Below, piece after piece: positions 36,387 to 49,435 of a stretch of 49,585 nt of DNA. Made by a program: the position numbers and the translations under genes. The stretch is from Circinella minor (lineage: Eukaryota; Mucoromycota; Mucoromycetes; Mucorales; Lichtheimiaceae). The stretch spans positions 1 to 49,585 of the forward strand of contig JAEPRB010000274.1 in NCBI GenBank assembly GCA_016758965.1, in the 5' to 3' direction. The stretch's first letter is position 1; each line of letters starts with the position of its first letter. The notes below the pieces were generated by a model. That model searched no databases and was not told the origin of the DNA. It was given only the letters and a program-made list of their open reading frames with translations.

Positions 36387-37949
36387 CTGTTAAAATATGA
36401 AATGATTGTTAAAAGAAAACTTGTTTAGTGTATAGATTATTTATACATTGTAGAAAGATCAGTGAGGTTTTATGATTATAACTGTAAAAAAAGATAATGA
36501 ATTCAAATTATGTAGTAATAGACTAATTGAGTGATATATCATCTCCGATGTAGAGTCTGGCTCTTTTCTATTTGTTTTAGAGAGTACTACTTTCAAATGA
36601 TAATCATAAATGATGAAATCATAAATATCTTATGTATAAATAAATGTCAAAGTCATAAAATGGTTTAAAATTGTATATATAATTGTTTCTATGACGTCAA
36701 AATATTTAAATTTGGAAGAGGGGGAGAAAGGGGCGTTCAACATTTAACTTTTTATATATTAAAAAAATTATTGACACATAATATAAATGGAGTTTTCTTT
36801 GTCTTTAACTTTTTTTAATAGGTCTAAAATTTATTAATGTTTATATGTAATTGAAGATGAACAAACTTTGTTTGTTTATTACTTAAAAAACAACAATAAT
36901 AAAATAACAACAATAATAAAAATCACATACTATAAAGAAAGTATTATATGTCTATCTCTATCATTTGAACAAGTTTTTTCTTGTTTTTCTTTTTTTATGT
37001 ACTATTGTTATTGGTATATACTGTAGTAATAAATAATTTATTAATAAAGTGATCGATGCCCTTTTTTTTTTTTTTTACAAAGAGAATAAAATTAACATTA
37101 TTCGTTGTTTGTTATTAGCAAATAAAAAAAAATACATAACTTAATAACAACATTTTCTCCATATATATACATAATATAATAAACACTATAAATTTCATCC
37201 CAAGTGTTAAGGATTTATAGTCTCATCTATATATAAGTATTGTATGAAATGAGCGGAGGATTTAACTAAATATCTTTTATAAAAAAAAAAAAAAATCGAG
37301 ACTCTTAAAAATATAAATCATTAGTAAAAAGATGTTTTTCTGTAATCAGCCTTTATTATTTTCCAGATTTGAAGGAATGTTTTGAAAAAAAAAAACACTT
37401 TTCCCCTTTTTCTGTGTTTCTTTTTTAGAGAATAAAGTAATTATCAATTATTATTTTATATACTAACGACAACAATAATAATATTATGAGGGTGTAATAA
37501 AAGAGTATATAAATTCTCTTTGTTGGGGAGGGAGAAGAGTAATAATATTCCCCACAAACAACTCAACATGGATCAACTAAATAACAATATTTTTTTTTGG
37601 GGGAGTGGGGAGAGTGGTGGGGGGGGCGGAAGGAAGAGACAACAACGAGTCCATATATTATTCAATTAAAAGTAGTTTGAAAATTTAAAATGGAAAGAGA
37701 GGATATAGACCGTTTAATTAAAGATTCTGGTCTCTTTAACATCCTGTCTTATTCATACGTACGTACTTTATAGATCTAGTCCCTTGTTTTTTTTTTAAGA
37801 AATTATATAAATACAGTACACTCAAACATGTTAGTTTACTCTTCATCACTTTTTTTTTATATATATACAAAAACCCCAATTTCATTCATTTATTATCAAA
37901 CCCTCAACTCTCTCTTTCTATATACAATATAAAACCTTATTTTATAATA
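36387..37949. other. AT-rich intergenic DNA, promoter of the RlpA-like gene at right
   Basis: No gene found. Contains a G-rich tract (37601-37628) and TACGTACGTA (37757-37766). The last ~100 bp before 37950 are C/T- and TA-rich, consistent with a promoter and leader. Confidence 0.45.
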
Positions 37950-38354
37950 ATGTATTTTTCTTCTTCTTCTTCCAAGCTGGGCTTCTACCTTATTACCTTG
38001 TTTGTCATGTTGGCATTGATTTCTTCTAATTATGTGAAAGCGCTTCCTTTACATCGTCGTGATGGTGGATCCTATTCTGGTGATGGTACCTTTTATACTG
38101 TGGGTCTTGGTTCTTGTGGTCAAACAAACTCTGATACAGAAATGGTTGCTGCCTTAAGTTCAAGTTTAATGTCTTCTGGTGATAGTTGTGGTAAACAGTT
38201 GACAGCTACAAGTGATAATGGATCTGTTACCGTTAAAGCTGTTGATACTTGTCCAAGTTGTGCTGAAGGTGATATTGATTTTAGTCCTGCTGCTTTTGAA
38301 AAGTTGGGTAGTCTTGATGAAGGTCGAATTTCTATTCAATGGTCTTTTAACTAA
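37950..38354 (+). CDS. Secreted RlpA-like double-psi beta-barrel protein
   Basis: Intronless, 134 aa. Residues 1-32 are a signal peptide with a hydrophobic core (FYLITLFVMLALISSNYV) ending near KALP, followed by a dibasic HRR that could be a Kex2-type site. The mature part has the expansin/barwin/RlpA-like double-psi beta-barrel layout: GDGTFYTVGLGSCG, then MVAALSSSLM, then CGKQLTATSDNGSVTVKAVD, then TCPSCAEGDIDFSPAAFEKL, and the closing ISIQW. The conserved Asp in VDTCPSC and the paired Cys are present. Fungal homologues are small extracellular or wall-associated proteins, including ones likened to riboflavin aldehyde-forming enzyme. The enzymatic role is uncertain. Confidence 0.85.
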   Translation: MYFSSSSSKLGFYLITLFVMLALISSNYVKALPLHRRDGGSYSGDGTFYTVGLGSCGQTNSDTEMVAALSSSLMSSGDSCGKQLTATSDNGSVTVKAVDTCPSCAEGDIDFSPAAFEKLGSLDEGRISIQWSFN

Positions 38355-39243
38355 AAACAAAAAAAAAACCCAATTTTTTTTTTGGGGGGGTGCTGGTTTT
38401 CACCATTCTCCGTTGCTATCCAAATTGTATTTCACTAGTAGTAGTAAAGAGAGTTCATTCATTCATTACCCTTATATACCCTAAACAACAACATTCCTTT
38501 TTTTTTTCTTCTTCTTCTTCTTATCTTTTGTCTTTTATCATCTTTTTTACTTTATCTAAATGCCTCTCTATACATTCATGCTTGATGCAGAAAAAGTCAT
38601 TTCTATGTGTATTGTAGTATTTTTTTTTCTTTTCCTTTTCTTTTACATACATAGATACACAAAATAAAGAAATAAATAGTATTGTGGCAGTGCCTTAATA
38701 ATACTGAGAAACATTTTGTATAGGTAGAAACATTGAATTTTGATGATATATTAATAAATAATAATAATATACAATAAATAAGTAATACTTTCAAATATCC
38801 ACTTTAAACGATAATAATAATCAGAATTTGATATTGATTGTACGGTATAAAAATCTATGACATCTTTAACAATAAAGTCAAATACGTAGATTAGCTGTTT
38901 CAAAATGAGATCGACCCGAATAATTTCAAATACTACTTGCGTCCGACGACGTGTGGGCATAAAAAGAAAACTTTTAGTTACAGTAGTATATTTAGGAAAG
39001 TACTGACTCTGTCATCATTTGGGTTAAATAGTGTTATGCTACAACAATAAGAACTTTTTCTAATGTGCATACATTATCAATAAAATGAAAAAAAAAATTT
39101 GTATTAACTATGAACATATTTTTAGTCATCACACGGAAGACCATTGTCTACGTATGTAAAAAAAAAAAAAGGAAACCACAAATCTATACAAACACTTTTA
39201 TTTTTTATAACTACGTACTACAACTACTACTCTATATTACTTT
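38355..39243. other. Convergent intergenic region
   Basis: Lies between the 3' ends of the RlpA-like gene and the minus-strand F-box gene. Low complexity; a 69-codon minus-strand open frame at 38751-38960 is not supported. Confidence 0.45.
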
Positions 39244-41458
39244 TTAATAACATTTAATATTAATTGTTCCACCCCGTTGATGAAGATGAGTTTCAAGAAG
39301 ATTATAAATCGATTGATCTGACGGGGATAAAACGCTTTTATTATTGTTGTCAAAATGGTGTCGAATAATTATATTTTTTAATGTCTTCCAATAATCAATG
39401 ACCATGATCAAATCGGGGTGTATAAAATCCAAATCAAGCGTTGTTTCGTCGTCAACATGATTGAGAACACTCTTCTTATTATCATTATTTTTTGCATGGT
39501 GAGAATGATGATTGGCTGCTAAAGCTATTTGTTGTAATGCGTGGGTTGTAAATGAATGTGAACAATGAATGCGAAGATAGCGTAGTTGATTCGATCGAAG
39601 CGCCAATGAGTGTAAAACTGTATCTGTCACCCATGGTTCCTTGTATGTTGTTGTTCTAGTATTGAATTGATTGATAATAGAAAGAGCTTGTAATGGTTGG
39701 CAACATAATAAAAATGTACTCAATGAATCAGAAAAGGATAATGTGGAGGTAGTAGACACAGTTACTGGTTGATGTATAATATATATCAAAAGTTCACGTA
39801 GTTGTGGATAAATGATTTCATCTTTTTTGTTATCATCATGCTGTTGAGCCAATTGTAGTAAAAGTTGAGATGTTATAGTGTAACCATCATAATCCAAATA
39901 TAATAATTCAATAGTACTTTGGTGTTTCTTTATAAACGAGAATACTTGATCAGTTGTCATATTATAGTTATTATTATTACCAGCTATTACTAATCGTCGT
40001 AAACCATTTTGATTACTTTTTTTTCCAATCTTGTTTATGGTCATAGCGGTATCTGGCATTCTACATTCGTGATTAATAACAAAATATTCAAGTAATAAAC
40101 ATGATTCATTAACAATTGACATGAGTTGACCATGACATATTGAATCGCGAGAGTCCAAGAATAACTGTCGAAGATTTGAACATTGTCGTATAATTTCATT
40201 TATTAATTGACTATTACTGTTGTGAGTAGATGATTCTGTTGTTGTTGATAGATATCCACCTAATGATATTTCTAAATATGTAATTTTGAGTGACATATTG
40301 TTGATTGCTCTATGTTTAAGCTCGTTGATACTATTCGACACGGATGATGATGTATCTAATATGTTGCTGTTGTTAGCTAACAATGGTACGTGTTTAAAAA
40401 CAAGACGTTCCATTTGAGGACATACCAACACAAGATGACCTATGGATAAGGTAGTTGGTAGTATCACATTATTTAACTCGATTGATTTTAATGATGAATG
40501 AAATTGTAAATAATTTAAAAAAGATGCTGGATGGGTATTGATTGTCATATTCTCAATCACTATTTTTTTTTTTTGTATTATAAATATTTCATACGTACGT
40601 ACGTATTCATAATCATAATTTGTTAAAAAGAAATATGAGTATTTTTATAAATGTATAAACCCCTTCTTCTTGCTTTTCTTCCAACAAACTCGTTTTTTCT
40701 TCTTCTTCTAGGAAAAAAAATGTATATATATATATATATATATTTTACTTACCAAGTGATTGTAATGGATGATGATATTCATGCAATGCTTCTAAGATTG
40801 AAAATGCAATAGAAGATGGGAAATTTTCAAGCAATGGTGGGTTCTGTGCTTTTTGTCCAAAAAACTTGACCCCATATTGTGTTGTTGATGATAAATACAA
40901 TTTAAATAATTCGGTATCAAGTTGTGGAAGATAGGCTTCAATTAATTGCCAAAATGGAGGCCATTTAATAATAAATCGACACCATGATTCACATACTGTT
41001 GTGCATTTTATCAAGTCGATCAATGAGAGATGACCGAATATTACACATATAATATCATAAGCAAATGTTGATACTACTTTATCAGTTATTGTTTCTGTTG
41101 ATGCGGCTGTATTACTTTGCAGAGGTTGTTGTTGCTGGTTTGTTAATTCAGTATAAACTACATTATAATTTCGTTTCAATAATGAATAGCTGGATATGAT
41201 GGTAGGTACACAATCAAGACCTTGTCTATAAATTACTAAAGCATCCTCGAGGTTGCGTTGTTTAAGATAAATGCGACCCGCTAAAAGATATCCTTTTGGA
41301 GATGTTGGAGCAATTTTAATCATTTCATTAGCAATAACAAGTTGTTTACCAAGATCATTATGTACTAGGCTAGCTTTAGTTTCTAGTTGTGATAATCGTG
41401 TTCGAGTGGATGTAGTAACAGATGTTACAGCATCCATTCCTCTTTTAAATAAATGCAT
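39244..41458 (-). CDS. TPR / F-box / LRR-like protein (Dia2/Pof3 layout)
   Basis: Two exons on the minus strand: 41458-40753 and 40559-39244, in phase, 673 aa. Residues about 35-90 look like tetratricopeptide helices (GYLLAGRIYLKQRNLEDALV). Residues about 130-178 are an F-box (FAYDIICVIFGHLSLIDLIK, with the downstream WCRF and W). The rest contains recurrent leucine-rich segments (LKYLEIS-like, LRQLFLDS, LRRLVIAG, LRYLRIH). An F-box recruits SKP1 of an SCF ubiquitin ligase, and the LRR part would select substrates. TPR-F-box-LRR order is that of yeast Dia2 and fission-yeast Pof3, which act in replication and genome stability. Such F-box proteins are numerous in Mucorales, so orthology is not claimed. 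The intron carries TACGTACGTACGTA (40592-40605). Confidence 0.8.
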
Positions 41459-41685
41459 AATTTTTATTTTTTCTTCCCCTTTTTTTTAAAAAAAAAGAAA
41501 AAAAAATTGAATAATGAAAGGAAAAAAAAAAATGCAGTAGTTATTTTTGTAGCAAGTTTTATGTAATGTGTTACCTTACTTACGCTGAGTTACTTTTTTG
41601 TAACTAAATCTTTGTGATACTGTGATGAATAAAGTAAGTTAAACTTATGAGTGAGTAAAAGATTATTTCTTAAGGGTCCTTTATT

Positions 41686-41689
<4 letters not shown>

Positions 41690-41720
<31 letters not shown>
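41690..41720. repeat. (CT)n microsatellite
   Basis: Perfect TC repeat of 31 bases in the divergent intergenic region. Confidence 0.9.
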
Positions 41721-41722
<2 letters not shown>

Positions 41723-42976
41723 GCTGAGCATTGTTTCTATCGTAGAAGATTATCGGAGCTTAAGCTATTATTATGGTTTTATCTTTATATATTCTTGTCA
41801 TAAAAAAGACAACATATATTAGATATAGCTGAGTGTAATTATGTTAAGTTGTTCCATGATGGAATATTCATGGTTGCATCAATATTAATACTGCAACTTG
41901 AAATTTATCTAATAGGTAAATTTACATTTAGTATATACTCCTGAACAAAATTATAGTATTAAAAATTCTGATAGAAACATCAAATAAAATAAATGAATTA
42001 GTATTTACGTACTCAATAATATAGAAACTTAATTGAGTGAGAGACCTAAAGGCGCCTTACATTTATTTTTACGTATTTGTTCTCTTCTTTATTAAAAAGA
42101 TAAAGTTTAGACGATAAAAATTATTTAGCAAAGCCTTTCAGTGTGTAACGATAAAAAAAAGTTCCATTGTTTTTTTTTTGTAGTAATTAGGAACATACAA
42201 AAAAAAAAAAAAAAATAACTCACATGATTTAAAACATCTTTTTTTTATTACTCACAAAAATTCTATTTCGAAGGTTTCTTTTTTTTTTAAATAATTGGAA
42301 AAAGAAGTCGCCTCACTTCCCCGCGGATTCTAATAATTTAACTAAACATGGACATTACGCCGACGTTTGTTACTTTACTTGGTAAGTGACAACCAATTTC
42401 CTCTCACTCTCTCTTTTAGATTTACGTACTTTTTGTATAAGTAAATATGTACTAGATCTTATGAGAGCAAAAATGAATATTATTGTTATTAAGATGCTAC
42501 GACAGTCTTAACAAAGAAAAAAGAAAGTACGTAATAAAGAAATGTCACTATCCTATTTTTAATAAGTCCCTGTATAAAATATAAAAAAACTGATATCTAA
42601 TAATGTATTCTATTGCATGTATGATAACTTTCATTGATACTAAATTAATTAGTATATGTTATGTACCAAACTGATCCAATTTATATTAAGGCCAAGAGAG
42701 AAAGAGAGAAAATATATCGTTTATTCATATCTATTTATACAGATCAGAATTAATTATTATATGTATCTAATAAAGGAAAAGCCAAAAAAGTCGAAATAAA
42801 AAATTCATGCTTAAAAAGAAAAAAAAAATCTCTGGAATTTTTATTCTGGGTAAAGACCGACGCATTTTTTTTAGTAGGAACTCCGAATACACACCTGTGA
42901 ATTCGACCTGCTCCACATTGAACCTTCTTTGACCTTCACAGAAAGGTAAAGTATCCCCTATAGCATAAATCCATAT

Positions 42977-42999
42977 TCATCCATCCATCCATCCATCTA
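42977..42999. repeat. (CATC)n microsatellite
   Basis: Five to six CATC/CATT units upstream of RPL34. Confidence 0.8.
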
Positions 43000-43195
43000 T
43001 TCATATCCATTTTATACGGTCAAACGATTTTTATATCTATATGACAAACCAACATAGAAAGGATTGGGAAATGGATATAATTTTTTTTTTCTCTCTTTAC
43101 ATATCAGATTCATTTGAGGGAAAAACATATATAGATACATATATATAAACTGACACAATGTCCGACTCCATGATCTTCAACATTATAGATTAGCA

Positions 43196-43750
43196 ATGGC
43201 TCAACGTCTCACCTATCGACGCCGTCTTTCGTACAACACCCGCTCCAACCGCGTAAAGGTCGTCAAGACCCCCGGTAAATATCCAATTTCAAATTCTATT
43301 TTATTTTACTTTTATGGAGAAGAATTAGACAAGAGTGGGAAATACTAATAATTATCGATTTAATTAATGTATGTATGTATATATATATAGGTGGTAAGCT
43401 CGTCTACCAATACCAAAAGAAGCCTGTCAAGGCTCCTCGTTGTGGTGACTGTGGTGTTGCTCTTCCTGGTGTATGTATAAACCTTATTATTATTATAAAT
43501 GATTTTGGAATTTGTAAGGTTCAATTGGACTAACTTTTGTTATTATTATTATTATTATAATTATATTTAGCTCAAGGCACTTCGCCCTCGTGAATTCTCT
43601 CAAGTTTCCAAGACCCAAAAGTCTGTCTCTCGTGCCTATGGTGGTTCCCGCTGTTCCCACTGCGTTCGTAGCCGTATTGTCCGTGCCTTCCTTGTTGAAG
43701 AACAAAAGATTGTCAAGAAGGTCATTAAGGCTCAAACCATCAAGAAATAA
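43196..43750 (+). CDS. RPL34: 60S ribosomal protein L34 (eL34)
   Basis: Three exons: 43196-43274, 43391-43470 and 43571-43750, in phase, 112 aa, the usual length. The start [20 protein letters not shown] and the body are clear eL34. The zinc-binding pairs are present as Cys44-x2-Cys47 (CGDC) and Cys81-x2-Cys84 (CSHC). It is a structural protein of the large ribosomal subunit. Codon use is less AT-biased than in neighbouring genes (frequent GTC, CTC, CGT and AAG), as expected for a highly expressed gene. The acceptor-like ATTAG directly before CAATGG suggests a 5' UTR intron. Confidence 0.97.
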
Positions 43751-44271
43751 AAAAAAATCATTTTATGATTTTTGGGGGGGTTATTTTCATCCCCCCCAAC
43801 CTTACCGTTTGCTATTGCACTTTTAATTTTATATTTGATGCTGTTTATATATATGTGTATGTGTATGTGTATATGTTTATTTATTTTTTAATGTATACAA
43901 AACATTTTGGTATATATATATATGTTTTGTTATTGGAAATAGAGTGTTAAGACTTCGAGGAAGATGAGAAGAAAAGGAATTGGGTATATATGTATATATA
44001 TTGTGATTTATGCCTAAAAAAAAATAAGAGTAGAATGGAAAGAGTTTTCTTATAAAAATTAGTTATCAGAAGATGAACTCTTATTATAACAATGACACAT
44101 AATAGCTTTGATGTGGAATGTGGATGATTAGGCTTCTTTGTACAACCTGAAAAAAATAATAATTATATGCTAAAAAAAAATATCTTAAGAGCTGGGTAGG
44201 GTTTTCTAATTTTTCGCGTTTTTTTTTTCCTTTCTTGACTACACATTTTTTTTTTTTTTTTTCGATATAAA
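43751..44271. other. RPL34 3' flank and ERH promoter
   Basis: G7 and C7 runs facing each other (43773-43779 and 43791-43797) right after the RPL34 stop can form a hairpin in the 3' UTR. The rest is AT-rich; T-runs precede the ERH start. Confidence 0.45.
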
Positions 44272-45334
44272 ATGGTAAAGAAACGAAAATTTAGAAAACT
44301 TTTCATCTAATTAAATTGTAATTCAATTATCTTTTTTAAAATTACTTACTTACTATATAATAAATAGACAAACCATACCATCTTATTAGTTCAACCACTT
44401 CCAGAAAAAAAGTAATTTACTTCCCCCCCCCTCCTTCCCCCTTTGTATAAAATATCCAAATCTCACTAAAAAGAGAAATACAAGTAAACTAATCTTTCTT
44501 CAATTGTGGTTTTTTTTTCTTTTTTAGTTCTCGAACCTATTAGTAAGTTTATCGTTCTCTCTCTCTTTCTCTCTCTCTCTCATTTTTATATATTACAACA
44601 ATACACTTTTGATTTTTAAAAATTGGCAAGATTCCATTGTTTGTTGACTTGAAAGGATGAACTTTTTCAATCGTGTAAAAAAACTCTTTTTGTGTGTGTG
44701 TGTGTTTTTTTTTTTCTTAAAAAAAAAAAAAAATTAAAATAATATAAAGTGAACGAAACTCTATTGGTGCAGCTATGGATCGTAAGTCTTTTTAAGAAAA
44801 TAATTCTAGTTATTTGTTATTAGGGAATAATAATAATAATCATATTTTTTTTTGTCTTTTGACGTTTGTGAATAGAAATTGCAAGTATGTTTGAACAACA
44901 TCTTCAATTAGAAAATCCACGGTTATCTCAAATTCAATATAGGTAAATTTAGATTATAAAATGGTATGTGTAAGGTGAATAGATTTTACTCATATTATAA
45001 TATTTATTTATATGTATTTATAGTGCGGATGATTTATTTCAATTTATTGATTCTCACAAGGATTTTGTCGCTCTTGTTTTTGAACCTGCTCAAGGAGTAA
45101 GTTTTTTGAAATTTTTGGATGAGACATAATAAGATGAGAAAGAAAATCATATTATTGATTCCATGATTCTATTAGAGCTATTTGCCAAAAAATAAAGAAT
45201 GGATTAAAGAACGTTTACTTTCACATTTCAGTCGACAAAATAATCAACCACAACGAGGTCAACAACAATCACAACAACAACGTTATAATCAACCAAGATC
45301 TCAACATCATAATCGTGGCAATCGACGATGGTAA
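44272..45334 (+). CDS. ERH: Enhancer of rudimentary homologue (ERH) with micro-exons
   Basis: Seven exons, all GT-AG and in phase: 44272-44274, 44368-44411, 44528-44542, 44750-44781, 44876-44942, 45024-45096 and 45176-45334, giving 130 aa. The first coding exon is only the ATG, and exon 3 is 15 nt. The assembled start TNHTILLVQPLPEKNSRTYY matches the conserved ERH start (HTILLVQP...RTY), followed by AAMDQIASMFEQHLQ, DDLFQFIDSHKDFVALVFEP and YLPKNKEWIKERL. ERH is a small dimeric protein that in fission yeast joins Mmi1 in eliminating meiotic mRNAs, and in animals acts in splicing and microRNA processing. This copy has an unusual C-terminal tail of ~35 residues rich in Gln, Arg, Asn and Gly, absent from the 104-aa human protein. 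Confidence 0.9.
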
Positions 45335-45991
45335 TTTGGAAAGGAAGGAATAAACTACAAGAAATTATCGGATATATATAAAGAGGGGATCATAAGGAAT
45401 TTCCTTTAAATTATACAACTATTTGTCTTTGTTTGGAGCAAAAAAAAAAAAAAAAAGGAAGGATTTTTAAAATAATGGATGATAAGAGGAAAATATATAT
45501 ATATATATATACATATATTTGAAAGAATGGATATATTCAATAGTATGCTGATAGTTTTTTTTTTCTTTCTTTTTTGCTGATGAATTACCATGACAACACC
45601 AAAGTTACTATGTAGAGTTTCAAATGCGGTGGAGGGGGGGAGAAGTCAAAGAGTAGTTACAAAAAAGAAAATAGGATTTTATATATAAGCTCATTTCTAA
45701 AATAATGGTATTTTATTTTATATAATAAAGTATGTTACTAAGATACTACTATTTTTATCATTAATAGTAACTGAGAAGTTTAGATAAAAGTGGATAACTT
45801 TATACAATTAAAAAAAAAAAACCCCCCCTTGCCCCAATCGGGGACCAGCATTAACAGTACACAATAATAATACAACAATTTATTTTGGCAGCCACCGCCA
45901 AATACATGCTGCGTAAAAAAAAAAAAACTCAGTTTTCCAGCAACCCCCCATTATCACCAACTCATACCAAAAAAACAAATAAAAGAAAAAT
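45335..45991. other. ERH 3' flank and COQ5 promoter
   Basis: No gene. A CCCCAATCGGGG inverted repeat (about 45834-45845) contains CCAAT-like sequence and lies about 150 bp upstream of COQ5. Confidence 0.5.
45884..45902. promoter_or_regulatory. Palindromic TTTGGC-N7-GCCAAA site upstream of COQ5
   Basis: Perfect 6-bp half-sites (45884-45889 and 45897-45902), 90 bp before the COQ5 start, resembling a dimeric transcription-factor site. A GC-rich spot in an AT-rich promoter. Binding factor unknown. Confidence 0.35.
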
Positions 45992-47285
<1,294 letters not shown>

Positions 47286-47452
47286 TAATAATAATCAATT
47301 CATCATTCATCATTTTTCCTCTCTTTTTTTCTTCATAAATAATAATAATATATACATTCTTTGTTTGTTTGTTTTTTCTTTGGTTTGCATTTTTTCACTA
47401 TAATACTAAAAAAAAAAAAAACTTATTCTACTACATATAATAATAATAATTA
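47286..47452. other. Short convergent intergenic region
   Basis: 167 bp shared by the 3' ends of COQ5 and the GH36 gene; AT-rich with AATAAT runs on both strands. Confidence 0.5.
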
Positions 47453-49331
47453 TTATGGAACGGTTATTTTTCCAATTTGTAAATCATTCATTTCTAATGA
47501 TTGTTCTTGAATCATGATAGGTTGATTATTGACAAAAACAGTTGGCTTATTAATTTCTTGTTGATGATTCAATCGAATAAAAATATCAAATGATTGAGGC
47601 ATTCGACCTTGACGTAAATCAATATGAATTGTATTGTCCTTGAATGATGTTTTCCAAGATTCTATTTCCCATCCAGGAACAATATGACCTGTCGATCCAG
47701 CAAATTGATCCGTTAATTTAACAAAAGTGCGTGTTTCATGTGGTTTTAATATTAATGTAACATTTTGTCGAACCCATTCTTTTTCTTTTGGTGGTGCTAA
47801 CCATGCTTTGGTCATTGAAGAAGTCAATATATTTTTATATTCATAATAATAAATATCCTTGTCGTCGTCATCATCATCATCGTTCTTGTTGTTGTTGTTG
47901 CTGCTATATTGAATATCTCGTAATAAATTTTCTGCTTTAAATGGTGTTGGTGATAAATTGGTCAATGTAATATAATGTCGATGATTCGCATGAAAATCGA
48001 TTCGATACGCTGTAGGTCCAATGGGAATCATACGTTGAATATCAGGTTGTACTTTGGGAAACGTAGATGCATAAAGACGATGACGATGATCATCATATTG
48101 TGTAAGATCATCGGACATTAGTGTCAAATGACCTACAATGGAATTAAGCACACATGAAGAATGACATTCTTCATCTGATAATTTATTATCATTGGATCTT
48201 AAAAAGAATACATCGGGATCGACACCAAACATATGTTTCATTGGCCAACGATGTAATGTTGATGTCAATGCATTCATAGTAGCTACACGTTCACGTACAT
48301 TGGCTAATCGAAGTAATGAATGATCCCAAAATGGAGATGCATCACTACTCACCCGATTATATTCGAATCGATGCCATGTGGCTGCTAATGGAACACCTGA
48401 TCCAAGCACCATGGCTCGTTTATCAACTAATTCTTCAATGAATTCACACGCTTCCCATAAGAGTTGACCACGTGATTTACCTAGACGTGGAATAATGGAA
48501 GCAGCAAAAATAAAATCCAATTTCAAAAGTCGATAATTCCAATCATTTAGAATTGTATCAAATACTTGACGTAAATAATCGCGTGCTTCTGGATGATACA
48601 TATCTAAAGCATAAAATCCACCCCAATTCGGACCCGCCACCAAATGAGATCCATCCTTATTTTTAATTAACCAATCCGGATGTTCTTTGACAATGTTACT
48701 TGTAAATCCAACAGCAAAAGGAGCCACCCATAATCCAGGAATATAACCTGCTTCGTGAATAACCTGAGATAAATAATGCATACCGCGTGGAAATTTATCA
48801 TGATTAATATCTAACCAATCGCCAATAGCGCGTTGATAACCATCATCAATTTGAAATACATCAATAGGATATTTGTGATCCATAAAACTCGTTAAACTTT
48901 TCATGACATCGGCTTCTGTCACCCGTTCATAATAATTATACCAAGAAGTCCAACCTGTCAAATGACGTGGTTGATACGTTTGAATAGGATCATTATAAAA
49001 ATAAGTCGCATAGCGTTTCCATAAAATATTCATGCTATTATAATGATTCTTGTCATTTTCCTGATCATAGTCATTGTCACCCTCGATCATCTGAGGAACA
49101 CGTGTGACCACAAAACGTAAAGTGAGGGTTTCACCATTTCTTAAAGTCAGACCCTCAATATCCTTGTAAATTCTAAAATAATTCTTATTATAATCCGCCT
49201 TAAAATAAGTATAACCTGAATCTTCAGAAAGTGATCCAATAAAGATAGTTTCTTGATCATCACGAAAATAAGTATAACTATTCGAATGAATTTCTCCCGG
49301 TACACCTGTATAATCAAAAAAATCATAATCT
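47453..49331 (-). CDS. GH36 alpha-galactosidase-like glycoside hydrolase (5' end outside window)
   Basis: The visible last exon encodes about 625 aa. Clan GH-D hallmarks: GWTSWYNYYERVTEADV, IDDGYQRAIGDW, GLWVAPFAVG, then LLKLDF, whose Asp (codon 48515-48517) is the expected nucleophile, and SSDASPFWD, whose Asp (48341-48343) is the expected acid/base. This fits retaining alpha-galactosidases of family 36, which release terminal alpha-galactose from raffinose-type sugars or galactomannan. The N-terminal beta-sandwich is only partly present (IHSNSYTYFRDDQETIFIGS). An Asn/Asp run (DDDDDDD near 47860-47880) interrupts the C-terminal beta domain. An upstream exon likely lies beyond 49440, but its boundary could not be resolved: the best frame (YTFSLFELWASCNGTRI) meets a stop before the nearest donor. 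Confidence 0.85.
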
Positions 49332-49337
49332 CTATAA

Positions 49338-49338
<1 letters not shown>

Positions 49339-49369
<31 letters not shown>

Positions 49370-49394
49370 GAAATAATTTAAAAAAAAAAAAAAA

Positions 49395-49434
<40 letters not shown>
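49339..49434. repeat. Long poly-A tracts in an intron of the GH36 gene
   Basis: Three A-runs of more than ten, thirty and fifteen bases. Lengths may be unreliable in the assembly. Confidence 0.7.

Positions 49435-49435
<1 letters not shown>

Larger units (their letters stand above)
41459..43195. other. Divergent promoter region; probable 5' UTR exons of RPL34
   Basis: Between the F-box gene (minus) and RPL34 (plus). At 42346-42381 a segment ATGGACATTACGCCGACG... ends in a strong GTAAGT donor. At 42875-42943 a segment lies between TTTTTTTAG and GTAAAG. An acceptor ATTAG ends two bases before the RPL34 ATG. These may be spliced leader exons with short upstream frames, common in ribosomal-protein genes. 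Also holds a (CT)n run and a CATC microsatellite. Confidence 0.4.

Noticed and set aside
38751..38960. 69-codon minus-strand open frame (MPTRRRTQ start)
   Set aside because: Tail is low-complexity Tyr/Ile translation of AT-rich DNA; between convergent genes with no support.
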